A DNA stretch of 64,000 bases from Branchiostoma lanceolatum (GCF_035083965.1 NC_089727.1:18789269-18853268), one strand, 5' to 3'; shown: positions 33,660 through 64,000, counted from the stretch's first letter. Notes: generated from the sequence alone by a model not told the origin. Numbers and translations: made by a program.

Positions 33660-36522
33660 CAGACAGGCACAGGTCGAAAGAGAGAGAGAGAGATAAAGAG
33701 AGAGAGAGAGAGAGAGGCAGAAAGGAAGACAGAAAAAAAGAAAGGATGATATGATTGGGAAGACAGAAGTGCAAGAATGTTGCCTTTCGTGAAGTCATTT
33801 GATATCTCCAAATCTTTAACTGATTCCACTAATTTTCAGTGTCATGTTAGAACAGAAAGGCCTAATTGAATAGCAGGAATTTTATCATGTTTGTCATTTT
33901 ACCTTTAGATGTGGTGTACATTGGCGCCACCCATCCCCAGCATGCACCAGTGACTACCATGATGCTCCGAGCAGGGAAGCCTGTCCTGTGTGAAAAGCCG
34001 ATGTGTGTCAACTCCCGAGAGGCGCGGCAGGTGATCAGCCTCGCCAAGGAGAAGAACATCTTCTTCATGGAGGTAAAGATGGCGTATCTATATTGTGACA
34101 TAGGCTTATCATAGACTCACAACAGCCTGAGCCTCACTTTGGTGCATGACCCTGAGCTGACCCAGGGAATTCCAAAATGGCCGCCGTAATTGGCAAGAGG
34201 TCTATTCTTGAAAACTTGATTAAATAGATGAGGCGGCAATGAAATAAATCTTGCTAATAATTCATGAAATTCACACGAACACGAAGAAAAGCGCTTACCC
34301 AAGCTTTCGGACATGGAGGCCTCTGGTCCTTCTCAAGTTCAGCCTACGTCACCTGACCTGAGCGGAAGTGTGAGGTCAGCAACGGGTCAACGGTGCCCGG
34401 CAGTCGGTATCGGCCCCCGTCTCCGGTTGATCCCTGACATTTGTTTGCTACGCTTTGTCCAAATGGAGTTTCGGGACACTCTATCTTCACATCCTGATCT
34501 AGTAATCACATGTACAGTGTTCTGTACTTCTGTTGTTTGTGCTATTAAGGTATAGAAATGAGGATTGGTTCAGAGAATGTAAAATCAAGCTAAATATTTT
34601 GCACTTATTGTGGGTCCTCTTATTATGTCCTAATCACAAATCAGTACATTTGAAATTACAAGATTTGGTTTGAAGTACATAGCAAGCATGCAGTGTACAG
34701 CGAATTTACATGTAGACGATGATCGTTTTTCAAAGGCTATTTGGAGCCGTTTCTTTCCAGTTTATGAGAAAGTCCGCGAGATCCTCGACTCGGGAGAGCT
34801 CGGGGAGGTGAAAATGGTCACAGCGTCCTTCGGGATCAACTTTGATGGCGTCCCGAGGTTTAGAGACAGGTCAGAGGTCATGATTCTGCTTTAACCATCG
34901 TGACTATCTTGTATAAGACTCACATAATGATTGAAATATATAAATTGTTCTCCAACTGTAAGAATTGACTCACCGGAATGTTTTACCGAATCACTCGGTC
35001 TTCTTAAGCTATCTGACCCAACGGCTGGCGACACGTGCCTCTAACGCAGGTGTGACGTCAGCACCGGGTCAAAGTTTGTCGGAAGTCGGTATCGCCACCC
35101 GTCCCGGTTGAGAGAAGGTGGTGCTCCCGCAGCGTTTGGGTCAGATCGCTGAGAAAGACCGAGTGATTGGTATGCAGCTTGTACTGTTCAGTACAAACCT
35201 GATGTATTACGTCATGAGACGGTTTACCGGGCATGGAATACAAACAAACAAACAAACAAACAAACAAATAGATGAGTAATACAGATATAGCCAAACATTC
35301 GTACATCTGTGCTCCCCATAGATCTCTGGCAGGAGGATCACTGATTGAAATCGGGATCTACCCGATCCAGTTCACCACGATGGTGTTTGGAGGGGAGGAG
35401 CCTCAGGAAATCACTGCTACTGGACATCTCATAGACACGGGTGGGTTCTGAAACATTCATACCTTTTTGCTTGAATCTGTGACGTCACGTTATGCAGATA
35501 GGACACGTGACTCGGTGAGCAGTGGATCATAAATTGCAGAAGGTCTATAGCGCCCGCCGTCACTGTTGAGAGATGTTTGCAAAGCCCTGATGTAAAAGGC
35601 TAGCTTCTTTTGTTCCTCTTGCAAATTACAGTACAGTTTACTTTCAAGTAAACATGCAGTTATCCTTATGTTTCCAGTGATTTTGATATGGTGACGATGA
35701 TTAAGAATATCGGCGGCAAAGTTGCCGTCTCAGAGACATTCAAATGTGTGTCTACAGGTAGCTAAATATAATATTAACCCACAGGAGTGGACGAAGCTGC
35801 TAGCATTGTCCTGAAGTACAGCAACAATAGGATGGCTGTCCTGACATGCAGTATGTCTACAACACTGGCTCAAGAGGCTTATGTTTACGGGACCAAGGCC
35901 TCCATTAAGGTGGGCACAAAATGTATCCAACAATTTTCCTTTTTATTGTTGTTATTTTGACATATAACATCAGAAATTAAAGAATCGCAGCTTAGAAGTG
36001 GCTCACCTCTACATAGTTGTAGATGAATATTCAATATACAACATGCATAGTCCGTCACAAACCGGCGCGGAGCTTGTTTATGACATTTTGCAGATTCCAA
36101 ACTTCTGGTGTCCTACCAAAGTGATCGCCCAGGACGGGACCCATGAGTTTCCCCTCCCTCCTCCAGGAAAACCGCTCAACTATTTCCACAGTACAGGGCT
36201 GCGGTTCGAGGTTATGGAAGTCAGGAGGTGCCTGCAGGAAGGTCAGATTATGTTTCAGATCCTTTAATCACAACCTAAGCGGTGTTTATCTGGCCGAAGT
36301 TTTGATGATTGACATTTTTTTTCTTCTAACAAATCGATCAGTGTGAGGGTGGCAATTTTAGGAACTCTACTGCCGCTGTGTGCTTATAACCAGGTCTCCC
36401 GCTTCCTTGCAGGGTTGAAGGAGAGTCCGCTGATGACCCACGCCATGAGCCTACAGATAGCCGGGATACTGGACCGGGCACGGCAGGCCGTCGGTGTCGT
36501 GTACGATCAAGACAAGGAATAA
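32656..36522 (+). CDS. DHDH: Trans-1,2-dihydrobenzene-1,2-diol dehydrogenase (dimeric dihydrodiol dehydrogenase)
   Basis: Gfo/Idh/MocA-family NADP-dependent oxidoreductase that oxidises trans-dihydrodiols (and D-xylose in the mammalian enzyme). Exons 32656-32748, 33452-33563, 33909-34072, 34736-34869, 35322-35440, 35785-35909, 36094-36241, 36413-36522 join in phase to 334 residues, the length of the human enzyme. The start is in good Kozak context (gccATGg). Seen: Rossmann motif [10 protein letters not shown] at ~6-15, [12 protein letters not shown] strand-helix, the catalytic EKP (Lys98 in VLCEKPM), [25 protein letters not shown] with Tyr181 at the second catalytic position, and FWCPTKV / EFPLPPP near the end. 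All key residues are intact. An AATAAA hexamer overlaps the TAA stop (36518-36523). Introns hold long microsatellites. Confidence 0.95.
32889..33380. repeat. ~490-bp CTA/CTG trinucleotide tract in DHDH intron 1
   Basis: Continuous mixture of CTA and CTG triplets with a few CTT and ATT. It is open in several frames on both strands (poly-Leu, Thr/Ala, Ser, Val/Ala), purely because of composition. It ends about 70 bp before the exon 2 acceptor (33451). Confidence 0.97.
33595..33716. repeat. (GA)n microsatellite in DHDH intron 2
   Basis: GA runs at 33595-33656 and 33679-33716 are separated by agacagacaggcacaggtcg. The first starts only ~30 bp after the exon 2 donor. Confidence 0.95.
34300..35130. 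repeat. Two related repeat fragments in DHDH introns
   Basis: 34350-34440 (gaggtcagcaacgggtcaac ... cagtcggtatcggcccccgt) and 35050-35115 (gacgtcagcaccgggtcaaa ... gaagtcggtatcgccacccg) are diverged copies of one element, lying in successive introns. Confidence 0.6.
35155..35275 (-). repeat. (GTTT)n-linked interspersed repeat, inverted copy
   Basis: The reverse complement of the element at 29660-29830: gttcagtacaaacctgatgt, gacggtttaccgggcatgga, then (aaac)n. Confidence 0.65.
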
Positions 36523-36530
36523 AAGGATGC

Positions 36531-37410
36531 CCCTGTGTCTGAATTGGTAGCACATGCCCGTAGCCAGGGGGGGGGGGGGGGGGGTTCGGACGAACCCCCC
36601 CACAGGCTTGAAGGTCCACTTTCACAGGCTTGAAGGTCCATTTTTCAATGTTCAAGATTTTTTTTCAAGGCGGACTTATTTGTATTTGCATCAACAGCAA
36701 GGCCACGGAGGTTAGAATCCTAGAAAAAAACTGCTCACTTTGACTTTGTCTCTGATTTTTCCTCTCAAATTCTCTCAAAAACACAGGAAATGCCCTTTCA
36801 GAAGGTTCAATTCTTAGAATTTGAAACGCTCCAGGGTCCACTTTTTAACGTCCAAAGGTTGTTTTTTTTTCAAGGCGGACTTATTTGTATCACCAGCGGG
36901 GCTGGAATCCTAGAAAAACTGCTAATTTTAACCTCCTTGCTTTGTCCAAGGAGGTTAAAATATTTTAACCTCCTTGCTTTGTCTCTGATTTTTTCTTTGA
37001 AATCCTCTCAAAAACATGGGAAATGCCATATCAGAAGGTTCAATTTTTAAAATTTTCCGGGGGGGCATACCCCCGGACCCCCCTAGAAACCTCGCGCCTG
37101 CGGCGCTCGTCTCACGCCTGCGGCGCTCGATGGTCCCTCAAACATTAAAAAGAACCCTCCCATTCAAAATCCTGGCTACGGGCATGAGTGTAGCGGCTTC
37201 ACAGTTGAGCCTCCTAGTTCCAATTTGTTAACTGGGAGACCCGGGTTCGAATCCCGGAAGGGTATCATTGTTGGAGCTGCACCGTATTTCGGAAGAAACG
37301 TAAAATGGAGGTCCCATGTTCAAGGAGGTGCCTCGAGCATGTTACAACAGTCTAATTACTTAGATGATACCTATACTGGCTGTAATAATACAACATGGTG
37401 AATATTAAAT
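36531..37410 (+). mobile_element. tRNA-derived SINE interrupted by a hAT-like element
   Basis: The head begins gcccctgtgtctgaattggt (36527-36552) and resumes after the insert at 37187 with tagcggcttcacagttgagc, a B box (gggttcgaatcc) and the shared body ggaggtcccatgttcaagga. The intact relative is at 11503-11745. Confidence 0.78.
36553..37186. mobile_element. 634-bp hAT-like non-autonomous element
   Basis: Perfect 16-bp inverted ends catgcccgtagccagg / cctggctacgggcatg. The flanks ttggtagc and agtgtagc could be a decayed 8-bp duplication. The interior has an imperfect ~205-235-bp direct repeat (cggacttatttgtat at ~36672 and ~36877; gaaatgcc...cagaaggttcaatt at ~36787 and ~37020) and an 18-G run at 36567-36584. 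No transposase frame. Confidence 0.8.
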
Positions 37411-39134
37411 GATGGTGATGAGGACAATAGTTCCATTGCGCTAAACAACAGGAACTTTATACTTAATATATAACTTTGATAAACAACTTGCTTCAGATGA
37501 ACATTAATCGATATAGATAATACAAAGCATGACCTAATTTGCATAACTGATGAGAAAAGTTCATACCTTGGTGGGAAATGATGGTATATGCATACTTGTC
37601 ATGCATGTGATTTGTAATTAAAATATTATGCAAATTAGCTGATTTCAATAGTTGTTTTGCTAATGACATGACCTTTTCGACTGACGTATTACAATATCAC
37701 ATGTAGATAGCCAGAAGGGACTGACCAAGGAGCCTGCGTTTGATGTTAATTTTAGAGTATTATACCATTGGCCAATTAACCAACAACCATGGTTTATTGT
37801 GATAATATTAGGGCTGTGCCCAACGAAGTAACACGATGGATCCCTGAAAATTCAACTTTTTTTTTATCTTAAAAATGTGTAAATTATGGTATTTTGTGTA
37901 TGCAAATTTGTGTGTAGGAAGCAAACCTAGTGCCATTTCATTCCAGTGCTCTACATTTTTGGATGAAAGGGAAGGAAATATAAACTGCATAGACAGTAAC
38001 AGTTATATATCCAGTGAAAAAACCATGACTAGTCAAAAGTGTATTTCCGACTTTATTCACTCTCTACCCATAGTATTCTCCACGATGTAAACCATACAAA
38101 ATACAGTATTGGCGTCTTTTTTTGCAAAACAACACTTTCTTGGGCATTCATGACAAAATGCCCGCTAATAGTCTTGTGATGAAAACCTTTACTTCTATTG
38201 GCTGAATTGCTAATGTTGATTGACAGCCAGGAAGGGTCTATTTACTGCAGCTTCCAAATTTAAACACAGAAACAAAGTTCTACCATCTAATCTCCAAGCA
38301 GATGTTGGGAGGCAAAATTGTTACACTTTCCTAACTGCCCATTTTTGTTACAAACCACCCCCGTAGGGCTGTTAGGCAAGCGCAATAGTTTTGCCTTCCT
38401 TCATCTGCTTGGAAATCATCTACCACCATTTTGTGAACTTGGACTATTCTCTCATTTTTACTTCTCGATTACAATAAATAAGAACCCAACAGTGTCAGAA
38501 CTATTGGAATCTATAAAAGTTACTTAGTTCACTTAGAGCTTTCTTCTCAAGATTTTTTACTACTTTGAAGAACATACTTGTCTTTAAGTTGTACATGTAG
38601 CATCTTCATATTTCTGTTATAAATTTTACATTCAGAAGATGTTTGACTTAAATGTTTTTCCAACATTTCAATGTCTTCCTAAATACTGCATGTTGAAACT
38701 TTCGTGGTGGTTTTATGTTCACATTTTTCTTGCGGAAGCCCTTCATCGCAAAAATACTCATTCTATCTTTTGCCCCTCTACCCCCTTGTTTCAACTTTGA
38801 TTCTAAAACCGTTGAGAACACTCCATTTCATCCCTACCATGAAAATACACCCCTGTGAATTTAAAGGCTTTACAGCACCAAGTGACCAGTAAGTATGTTG
38901 TGTTACAAAGACATTTGAGTCTGTTTATAACAATGAACAACACAACACTGTCACAAAGAAGTTATCAACATGTCTGAACAATATCAATCAATAACAAAAT
39001 TATTTTCCCTTCATAACAATCATATACAATTTCATATGACACTTTCCAGTTACTATTGCAATGAAATCCAAGGCTTACAGCCCCCCCTCCTGTTCTATGT
39101 CCCGCTATATCTTGGTGTTGCCGGGCGTGTCCCT
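37411..39134. other. Spacer between DHDH and SPCS3; no gene seen
   Basis: AT-rich. 37520-37640 resembles the tttgcataa-rich repeat at 17530-17960; 38690-38890 resembles the 'gtggttttatgttcac' elements around 52000. Probably includes the SPCS3 3' UTR at its right end. No further coding exon recognised. Confidence 0.5.
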
Positions 39135-42100
39135 CTATATCCTGGCGTTGCCGGGCGTGTACTCCTCGGGAAACTGGAATGTCTTGGCCCCCACCCCGCT
39201 GATTCTGGGTAGGGTGCCGGCATTGGGGATGACGTTCCAGGAGAGGGTCAAGGTCACATTCTGGTTACCTCTGTGGGAAGATAAACCATACTTCCAAGTT
39301 CATGCTTAACTGACCTACTGTAAATCTTGAAATGTTTGCCATGTTTTTTTTTTGCATTTTTTTGGGTGATTTCTCCACACCACGAATATGTCTTTTCAAG
39401 TACAGTATTACTACTGTACTATAATTCCAAACTTCAAACACCACAAAAACCTTCTGCAACAAAATTAAGTCTCGCTAAAATAAATGAATTTGCAGTAATT
39501 AATTAGTTACACGTACTTACTATTCTAGGGATACAGTTTGTACATGTGTAAATATTGGATGCTCTAGCAATGTAAGTTGTAACCCTGCTGAAAGTTTCTC
39601 GATTACATTCAGAATAGCCACTACAACATATGCTCACAACAGTGGTAAACCATGTTCAAGCTACAAGTATTTATAAGTTACAAGTTGTTGGATGTGTATT
39701 TTGCTAGATTATGACAATTCTTTACGTAACATCTATAGAATTGTGTGAGTCTCCTGTCCAACTAATTCATTTATTTTCATTTATTTATTTATTTCGATTT
39801 ACCACATTTGTGGAAGGATTGACATAACAGGTGAACTATCACCTTTTCAAGATGTCATCTCATACCGGACTGTAAGGTTTGGACCATCGCACACCGGGGC
39901 ATGACCCTACTCTTTTTCGAAAGGTGTGGTGGGTTCTTTAAAGGCACCCACAGCATTTTATGAGGCTTGAAACTTGACTAAAAAAACTCAAATTTCTAGT
40001 CATTCCTACACATAGTAAGTTTCAATAACACTATACCATTACATATCAACATTAAAGGAGCAAAGGTACGATGTCGTTGTGGTGAGAACTGATATAAAAT
40101 CCAAGCGCTAATAGACTGATCCTGACTGTCCATCACAATTAGCGGTTCAACCAATGAGAGAGTGACTGCATGTCCGTCAAATATTAGCATTTTTATGTCT
40201 TAATTTTGCATTTCTACATTTTGACGGAGGTGGGCGGGGCAATGTTATCGGTCTATTTACACTAGGCGCGTGAAACTAAAAGATCACCATGTAGCTTTTT
40301 TTGTGCCGCTTTTGAGCACTTTTGATAAGAAATCCGCACGCAAATGTGGTAAACGGTGGCATTATATGTCAATTTCATAAAGATTACAGCAACTAGAATA
40401 TTTCCAGTTTTCAAGCTTTATAAAATGCTCTGGGTGCCTTTAACGTGCGCGGGGTGTGGCTCTCCCCAAACACGGGACATCCATTTAACGTCCTATCCGA
40501 GGGACGTCCCTAACCCTAGATGAGCTAGGTACTCATTTACACCTGAGTGAAGTGAGGAAAGTCGTGTTAAGTGCCTTTCCCAAGGGCACAACGTCGGGGC
40601 GCAAGTCCGGACATGTCTCTGGGCACACCGGGATACGAACCGGGGACCCATATTGTTTGACAGCCGAGTGATCTACCACTGCGCCACACGGACGCCACGT
40701 GTGGCGCGACGCCAATGTTGCATGTCCTGAGAAGGAAAAATCTAAAGCTGACTTGACGGAAGAGAGAATGATGGCTGAACCCACCTGAGTCCCTTCCCAT
40801 CATCGAAGAAGTAGTACTTGGAGTGGAGACTGCGGTAGTCCAGCCGGGCGTTCTCCCCTCTCCTGATGATCTTATCCCATAGAACAACCTGGTTCAGCTT
40901 CTACAGGTGGGCATTGAGAGAGATGAGAGAGAAGGACAATGTAAAAGTGTTGGATCAGGATTCTGACAGGTTTGTAACAGGTGTGAGGGAGGCAATCCAC
41001 GTCCGTAGACAACGTACATGTAGTACCAGGGTACCATAATTCAAACAGAGTCAGAGGACTTCACTAAGCCTGTATTTAACTGTCTCTTGTCACATGATTA
41101 TAGTAGGGCTGTGAACAAAAATTCAGGTACATGTCCAGTACAGGTACAGCGGTTTAGGTATATGTACCCTAACAAGTTTGGTTAATTATCTGTAAGTTAA
41201 ACATGGAGCTAACTGTCTTTTTTAGTGATAGATTGTCATCTTTGTATGAGGATTTATGTATTTGAATCTCAAAATAAATCTATTTGCAAGTTTTCTTCAT
41301 TTTCAACTGTGTCTGTATAACACAAACTCCAGCTGCCTGGGGCTGTAAATGGCAGGGGCTGACCGTTTACGATGGCTTCTATAAGTGCGATTAAATCTGG
41401 CTACTGTGAGGTTATAAAAACTCTGTCAATCGATTTACCTATCTTTAGTCTAAAAAATGGTGTCCGCTAGTGTTTCAGTTTGTTTAGGTAATGTACAGGT
41501 ACAGTAGATCTAGATGTTACAGGTACAGGTTTTAGGTACACAGCTCTACATGATAGTCAACATTATCAGTCAAGACAAGATCTGAGCTTTTGAGCAATGT
41601 TTGATTGTTAAAATAATGCAGGACGTATGCACCCAACATTTAAATGGGGACGGAGGCCATACTGTTCTGTGTAGAAGAGAGATTATTCTAGTAAACTGTA
41701 AAGATCTGCATTGCAAGGGGGAGCATTGCGAGGGAGCAGAGCAATGAACCGTGGGGATGGTGTGGAAGGGGAGGTTCCTTCCATGGTGTAAAGTTGTAGA
41801 GAATTTTCAGGTTAAAATGGGGCATTCTTTGGCTTCCTGAGGGGCAAAATTACTGTCAGACAGGTCACAGTTGAAGACTGTGGCCACATGTGACATAAAT
41901 GTAGAAGCATACCTGGTCAAACCCTAGAGTTTTAGGCCAGTCAAAGGATCCGCTCCCCAGGGTAAGGGGGGGGGGGGGTGCATGGTCAGGGTATGTGGGT
42001 GCAGCGCCCCTGTAACCCTCTTTAGACAAAGCCCTGCTAGTACTAGTGCTCAGTGTTCTCACCAGGATTTTTTCACAGCATAGGGGTCAGGTACCGAAGG

Positions 42101-44059
42101 CCAACTTTGCGAGGCGCAAGTCACTCGCGGAGTGCCAAAGACATGATAACGGTTGGGAGTCTGGCATCTTCCCGCACAAAATTTTGAAATTCATAACCAA
42201 ATAAGACACTATTTCCTGCATTTTTAGGGAGAAATTTTGTGCAGTTAAGTTTTTCCTCTGTCACATCCTCATTCTAAAGTCAAATATGAACTTTTTATAA
42301 GATTTATGAAGGTTCTTCCCAGAAAGAAACACCCCTATGCTCATTGAAACTCAGCATCAGGGTCCAGATCACAGCATTGGGGGTTCAGATCACAGCATCG
42401 GGGCCCGGGGTCCAGATCAAAGCATCGGGGGGCCCCCCTGAAAAGGCCTGGCGAGAACACTGGTGATATCTAATACATTGCCTTACATTGTTAGGAGTGG
42501 TGTACTCTGCTGTCAGGTACAGGAACAGCTGCTTCATGTTCCAGTTGAACAGGTGCTGGAGATGTGAACTTTTGGTCAAGGAAAAACACAGCTCAAACAT
42601 ACAGTAAAATTGTAAATAGAAACATCAACATGTAATCAATCTTTTTGGATGGGAAGTTAGGCTGTTCATCTTGTATTTTAGGACAGCAACACCTTGAAAG
42701 AAAAAAAAACTAAGAAAACAGTGAGAGTAAAAGAGTAGACAGAATGTGGCTTTAGACAAGTAGTGAAATTCAGACACAGATATGGTCTTTTTTTTCCACA
42801 AAAAAATGGTCTCCTACAATGACTGTCAAGTCTTGCAGTGACATCCTCACAATGAGTGTAATTGTGTACTAGTGTAACTAAGAGTTATCAACCAAGGATT
42901 GATGTGTTCAAAAATTTCCCGAGAACCATATAGTCAAATGGAACTCATTGTCATCAAATACTGTAGGAACATCTTCACTGAATAGCTTTAAAGAACGATT
43001 GCAGTCAGATGTGCAAAAGTTACGTGTGACAGGCCGTTCAGTGTAATATAACCAGCTGCTGCCGTGCCGCGTGCCTTCGAAGCTGGTGTGTTACGCTGAA
43101 GGGCAGTTATACCGGTTATACAGATACAGAATTGACTTTGATGACAAACAAACAACTGTCTGTCATGTGCTGGAAGGATATCTGCTTGAAGGTCAAATGT
43201 GATGAAGCCAAGGTCATTCTTGTCTCTGGTTGTGCTGAAGTCCTGGACATTTTTCCTGGAAAAAAAGATAAATCAATCAAAGATAAATTTCCCCCTTGTG
43301 TTCAAACCAATATGACATCTGTACATTGCGTGTACAATTTAGAATAACTTTGCTTGAATGTGTAAAAGTCAATGAGCATATCTTGAAAGTGCATTCAGCT
43401 TTACTAGTACTGTACAAGCAAGACTCTAACAACAACAATAACAACAACAACAGTAGCCTCGTGGTCCATATGGTTGGTACACGTCATATTTACACCTAAA
43501 TTATTGTTTAAAGTCGGGCAATATTTATGTTACAGAACATTGACTTAAAACTTTAAGCTTAATCACAAAACTCAGCATATTTATATGCTTACCATAGCGT
43601 AGAGAAAATCACTTCTAACGCGGGAGGACAACCATCAAAACAGAATAATACAGAAGTCACCATATTGTAAGACTTGCTTTTTTCATATGCATGTTTTAAG
43701 TTTGCACAATTATAAAAACATATGGAGACGAATATATCAACTTAATAATCTTTTTCGCTGTATAAATCTATCTTTAAATGGTATCCTTAATGCGTGTTTT
43801 TTTACATAGTCATTCTAATGGTCGGTAATATTCATAAATTTACAGGAACCTATGCGCTGCGGCCACGTACTACATGAAAAGGCGTGTTATCAAGGGGGAG
43901 GGGGGCGGCTACTCACACGATGATTTTGTTGACGTCTATCTTGATGGGGGATAGGTGGTCGTTCATGGCGGTCGTCAGGAAGCAGCAGAAGGTCAGAGCC
44001 GCCATCACGCTCAAGGTGAAGGCGAAAATCGTGTTCGCCCGGGATAAAACAGTGTTCAT
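39135..44059 (-). CDS. SPCS3: Signal peptidase complex subunit 3 (SPC22/23)
   Basis: Essential ER subunit of the complex that removes signal peptides. Exons on the minus strand: 44059-43917, 43255-43182, 42563-42487, 40900-40785, 39270-39135; 181 residues (human 180). Sequence reads as the orthologue throughout: [20 protein letters not shown], single N-terminal membrane anchor (~10-32), [73 protein letters not shown] with an Asn141-Val-Thr glycosylation site, ending [10 protein letters not shown]. The second intron (42564-43181) is a U12-type AT-AC intron. A 30-bp tandem repeat spans the stop. Divergent neighbour of furry, ATG to ATG about 1.1 kb. Confidence 0.96.
39880..40698 (-). mobile_element. 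tRNA-derived SINE, family 4, split by a TTAA element
   Basis: On the minus strand a tRNA-like head (40698-40622: gtggcgcagtggtagatcac ... ggttcgtatcccgg) leads into a body with aaggcacttaacacgacttt and gtgcgcacgtt-like tail. The tail continues beyond the insert at 39942-40439 into 39941-39880 (aagaacccaccacacctttc). Relatives are at 29870-30080 and 56110-56240. Confidence 0.8.
39942..40439. mobile_element. 498-bp TTAA-flanked MITE (copy 1)
   Basis: Inverted ends aggcacccacagcatttta / taaaatgctctgggtgcct, flanked by TTAA at 39938-39941 and 40440-40443. Inserted in the tail of the surrounding SINE. A same-family copy of nearly equal length is at 52322-52822 in the opposite orientation. Confidence 0.9.
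42564..43181 (-). other. U12-type AT-AC intron of SPCS3
   Basis: On the coding strand the intron opens ATATCCTTCC and closes ...TTTTCCTTGACC then aaaagttcAC. The branch-site block is ~12 nt from the acceptor. The join gives [14 protein letters not shown], the expected SPCS3 sequence; no GT-AG alternative does. These are the textbook minor-spliceosome 5' site (ATATCCTTY) and branch site (TTCCTTRAC). Confidence 0.95.
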
Positions 44060-45177
44060 CTTGACGATTTTCCCGGTTCACTGTGGAAAACGCTAAATTT
44101 CAGTAGGAGTAAAGCTAGCTACAGATCCGTGATCTGCTGATTCAGTAATGTAAAAGTAGCTGCACATCCTGTTCTACTGATTACCTCTTCCAAAAACATT
44201 TGCTACCTTACTACAAACCGTACAACCAAGGAGAAGTTTAATAGGAGAAGCTAAGCAAATGTGTGTTGTTAATGGCAGCAAAAAAAAATCCGAAAACGGA
44301 TGGATACTGTTGTCGTGTAATGCATTTTTGCCATGCGTATCAGCACAAAGAACAGCTCAAAAATGATTAAAATGTAACGTTATTTCGAATTTGCTGCAAT
44401 GTCTTTAAAAGTAAAGAAAGAATAAGACTATTTATTTATATTTATAAAATTCAGAATTCATTGTTTGATAAACAGCCAAACCAATTAATAAATAATGTTC
44501 TGAGTGATTTGTTAAAAATTCATTATCACTTTAATAAACAGATTTCATAATGAAGGCAACTTTATTTTGTTTAATATTTTTCCTGCACGCTCGCATAAGT
44601 TTTGTGATGTCTAGATGATGTCATTCATATAATAAATATGGCCTAAGATAAACATAGCCGCACATTCAATTGTCGCAGATTCGGCTGAGAGGTCAAAGGT
44701 TATCAGCGGAAGTTGGCGGAATCAGTGCGCAGGTTCGGGAAAGTGCACAAGAGGAGCCAACCCTTCCCTGTTGCACCTCCGCCTTGGGGCCAAAAATCAG
44801 CCTACGCTTCATCGAACGATTTATTCCAGCCGCTTTGTTGTCAACCTGTCCCGTATACCTACAGGTGCCGGGGCACCGCTGAGAGCAGGCGGCGGAGGTA
44901 GCGAGCTACCCCGAGGAAGGGAGGGCAGGCTTCGCGGTAAAACTGTGAAAGCCTTCAGATCTAATTTCGACTGCTGCTATCTTTGGTTGTTTGTGTGTTT
45001 AGAGTGCCTTTCGTGAGCTGTGAACCGTTTCCGTCCTTCTACCCACAGTGAGAGGTCATGTGCCAAGGCGCCTTTGTTGTGGGTTCCTGTCCTAAAGCTG
45101 TTGGTAACACCGTCTTGAGACTCCTGAGTCAACCTTAAGACGGTACTGGTGTCATATTAAGAAGAAAGAGAGACGGG
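44060..45177. promoter_or_regulatory. Divergent SPCS3 / furry promoter region
   Basis: Head-to-head spacer of ~1.1 kb. 44060-44600 is AT-rich; 44660-45060 is noticeably richer in G+C and CpG (gttggcggaatcagtgcgca, ctaccccgaggaaggg). The base-composition switch suggests a CpG-rich promoter next to the furry first exon. No TATA box is evident. Inference from layout and composition only. Confidence 0.45.

Positions 45178-64000
<18,823 letters not shown>

Overview
The window looks like nuclear DNA of an invertebrate deuterostome, most likely a lancelet (Branchiostoma-type). The genes are spliced with GT-AG introns, and the conserved ones read closely to vertebrate orthologues. One gene is a fused TIR/DED/ZU5/glycosyltransferase protein of the kind seen in large invertebrate innate-immune repertoires. 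Introns and spacers are full of short TTAA- and TA-flanked inverted-repeat elements, tRNA- and 5S-derived SINEs and micro/minisatellites. Species assignment is inference; no search was run.

Layout. (1) 1-7730, + strand: 3' part of a 12-exon gene for a TIR-like / DED / ZU5 / UPA-like / GT4 glycosyltransferase protein of at least 1103 residues. (2) 9541-18964, - strand: a complete seven-exon CYP2-clan cytochrome P450, with a 50-bp minisatellite and several transposon-derived inserts in its introns and one GC-AG intron. (3) 21270-28390: a tandem duplication, each unit carrying one intronless CUB + trypsin-like secreted protein. Both copies have lost catalytic residues, and the second unit holds a 555-bp foldback insertion missing from the first. 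(4) 27058-32655: gene-poor, with several MITE and SINE copies. (5) 32656-36522, + strand: eight-exon dihydrodiol dehydrogenase (DHDH), with a ~490-bp CTA/CTG repeat in intron 1. (6) 36531-37410: a SINE split by a hAT-like element. (7) 39135-44059, - strand: five-exon signal peptidase complex subunit 3 (SPCS3), with a U12-type AT-AC intron. (8) 45178-64000, + strand: 5' part of a furry (FRY/FRYL) gene, divergent from SPCS3, with up to three candidate first coding exons and an exon whose 3' splice site lies inside a minisatellite; it runs off the right edge.

The genes do not form a pathway. SPCS3, FRY, DHDH and the P450 are housekeeping or metabolic. The TIR/DED/ZU5/GT4 protein and the decayed CUB-proteases are the lineage-specific, immune-flavoured part. 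All exon junctions were placed by hand from splice signals and phase continuity; each adopted junction keeps the frame open.
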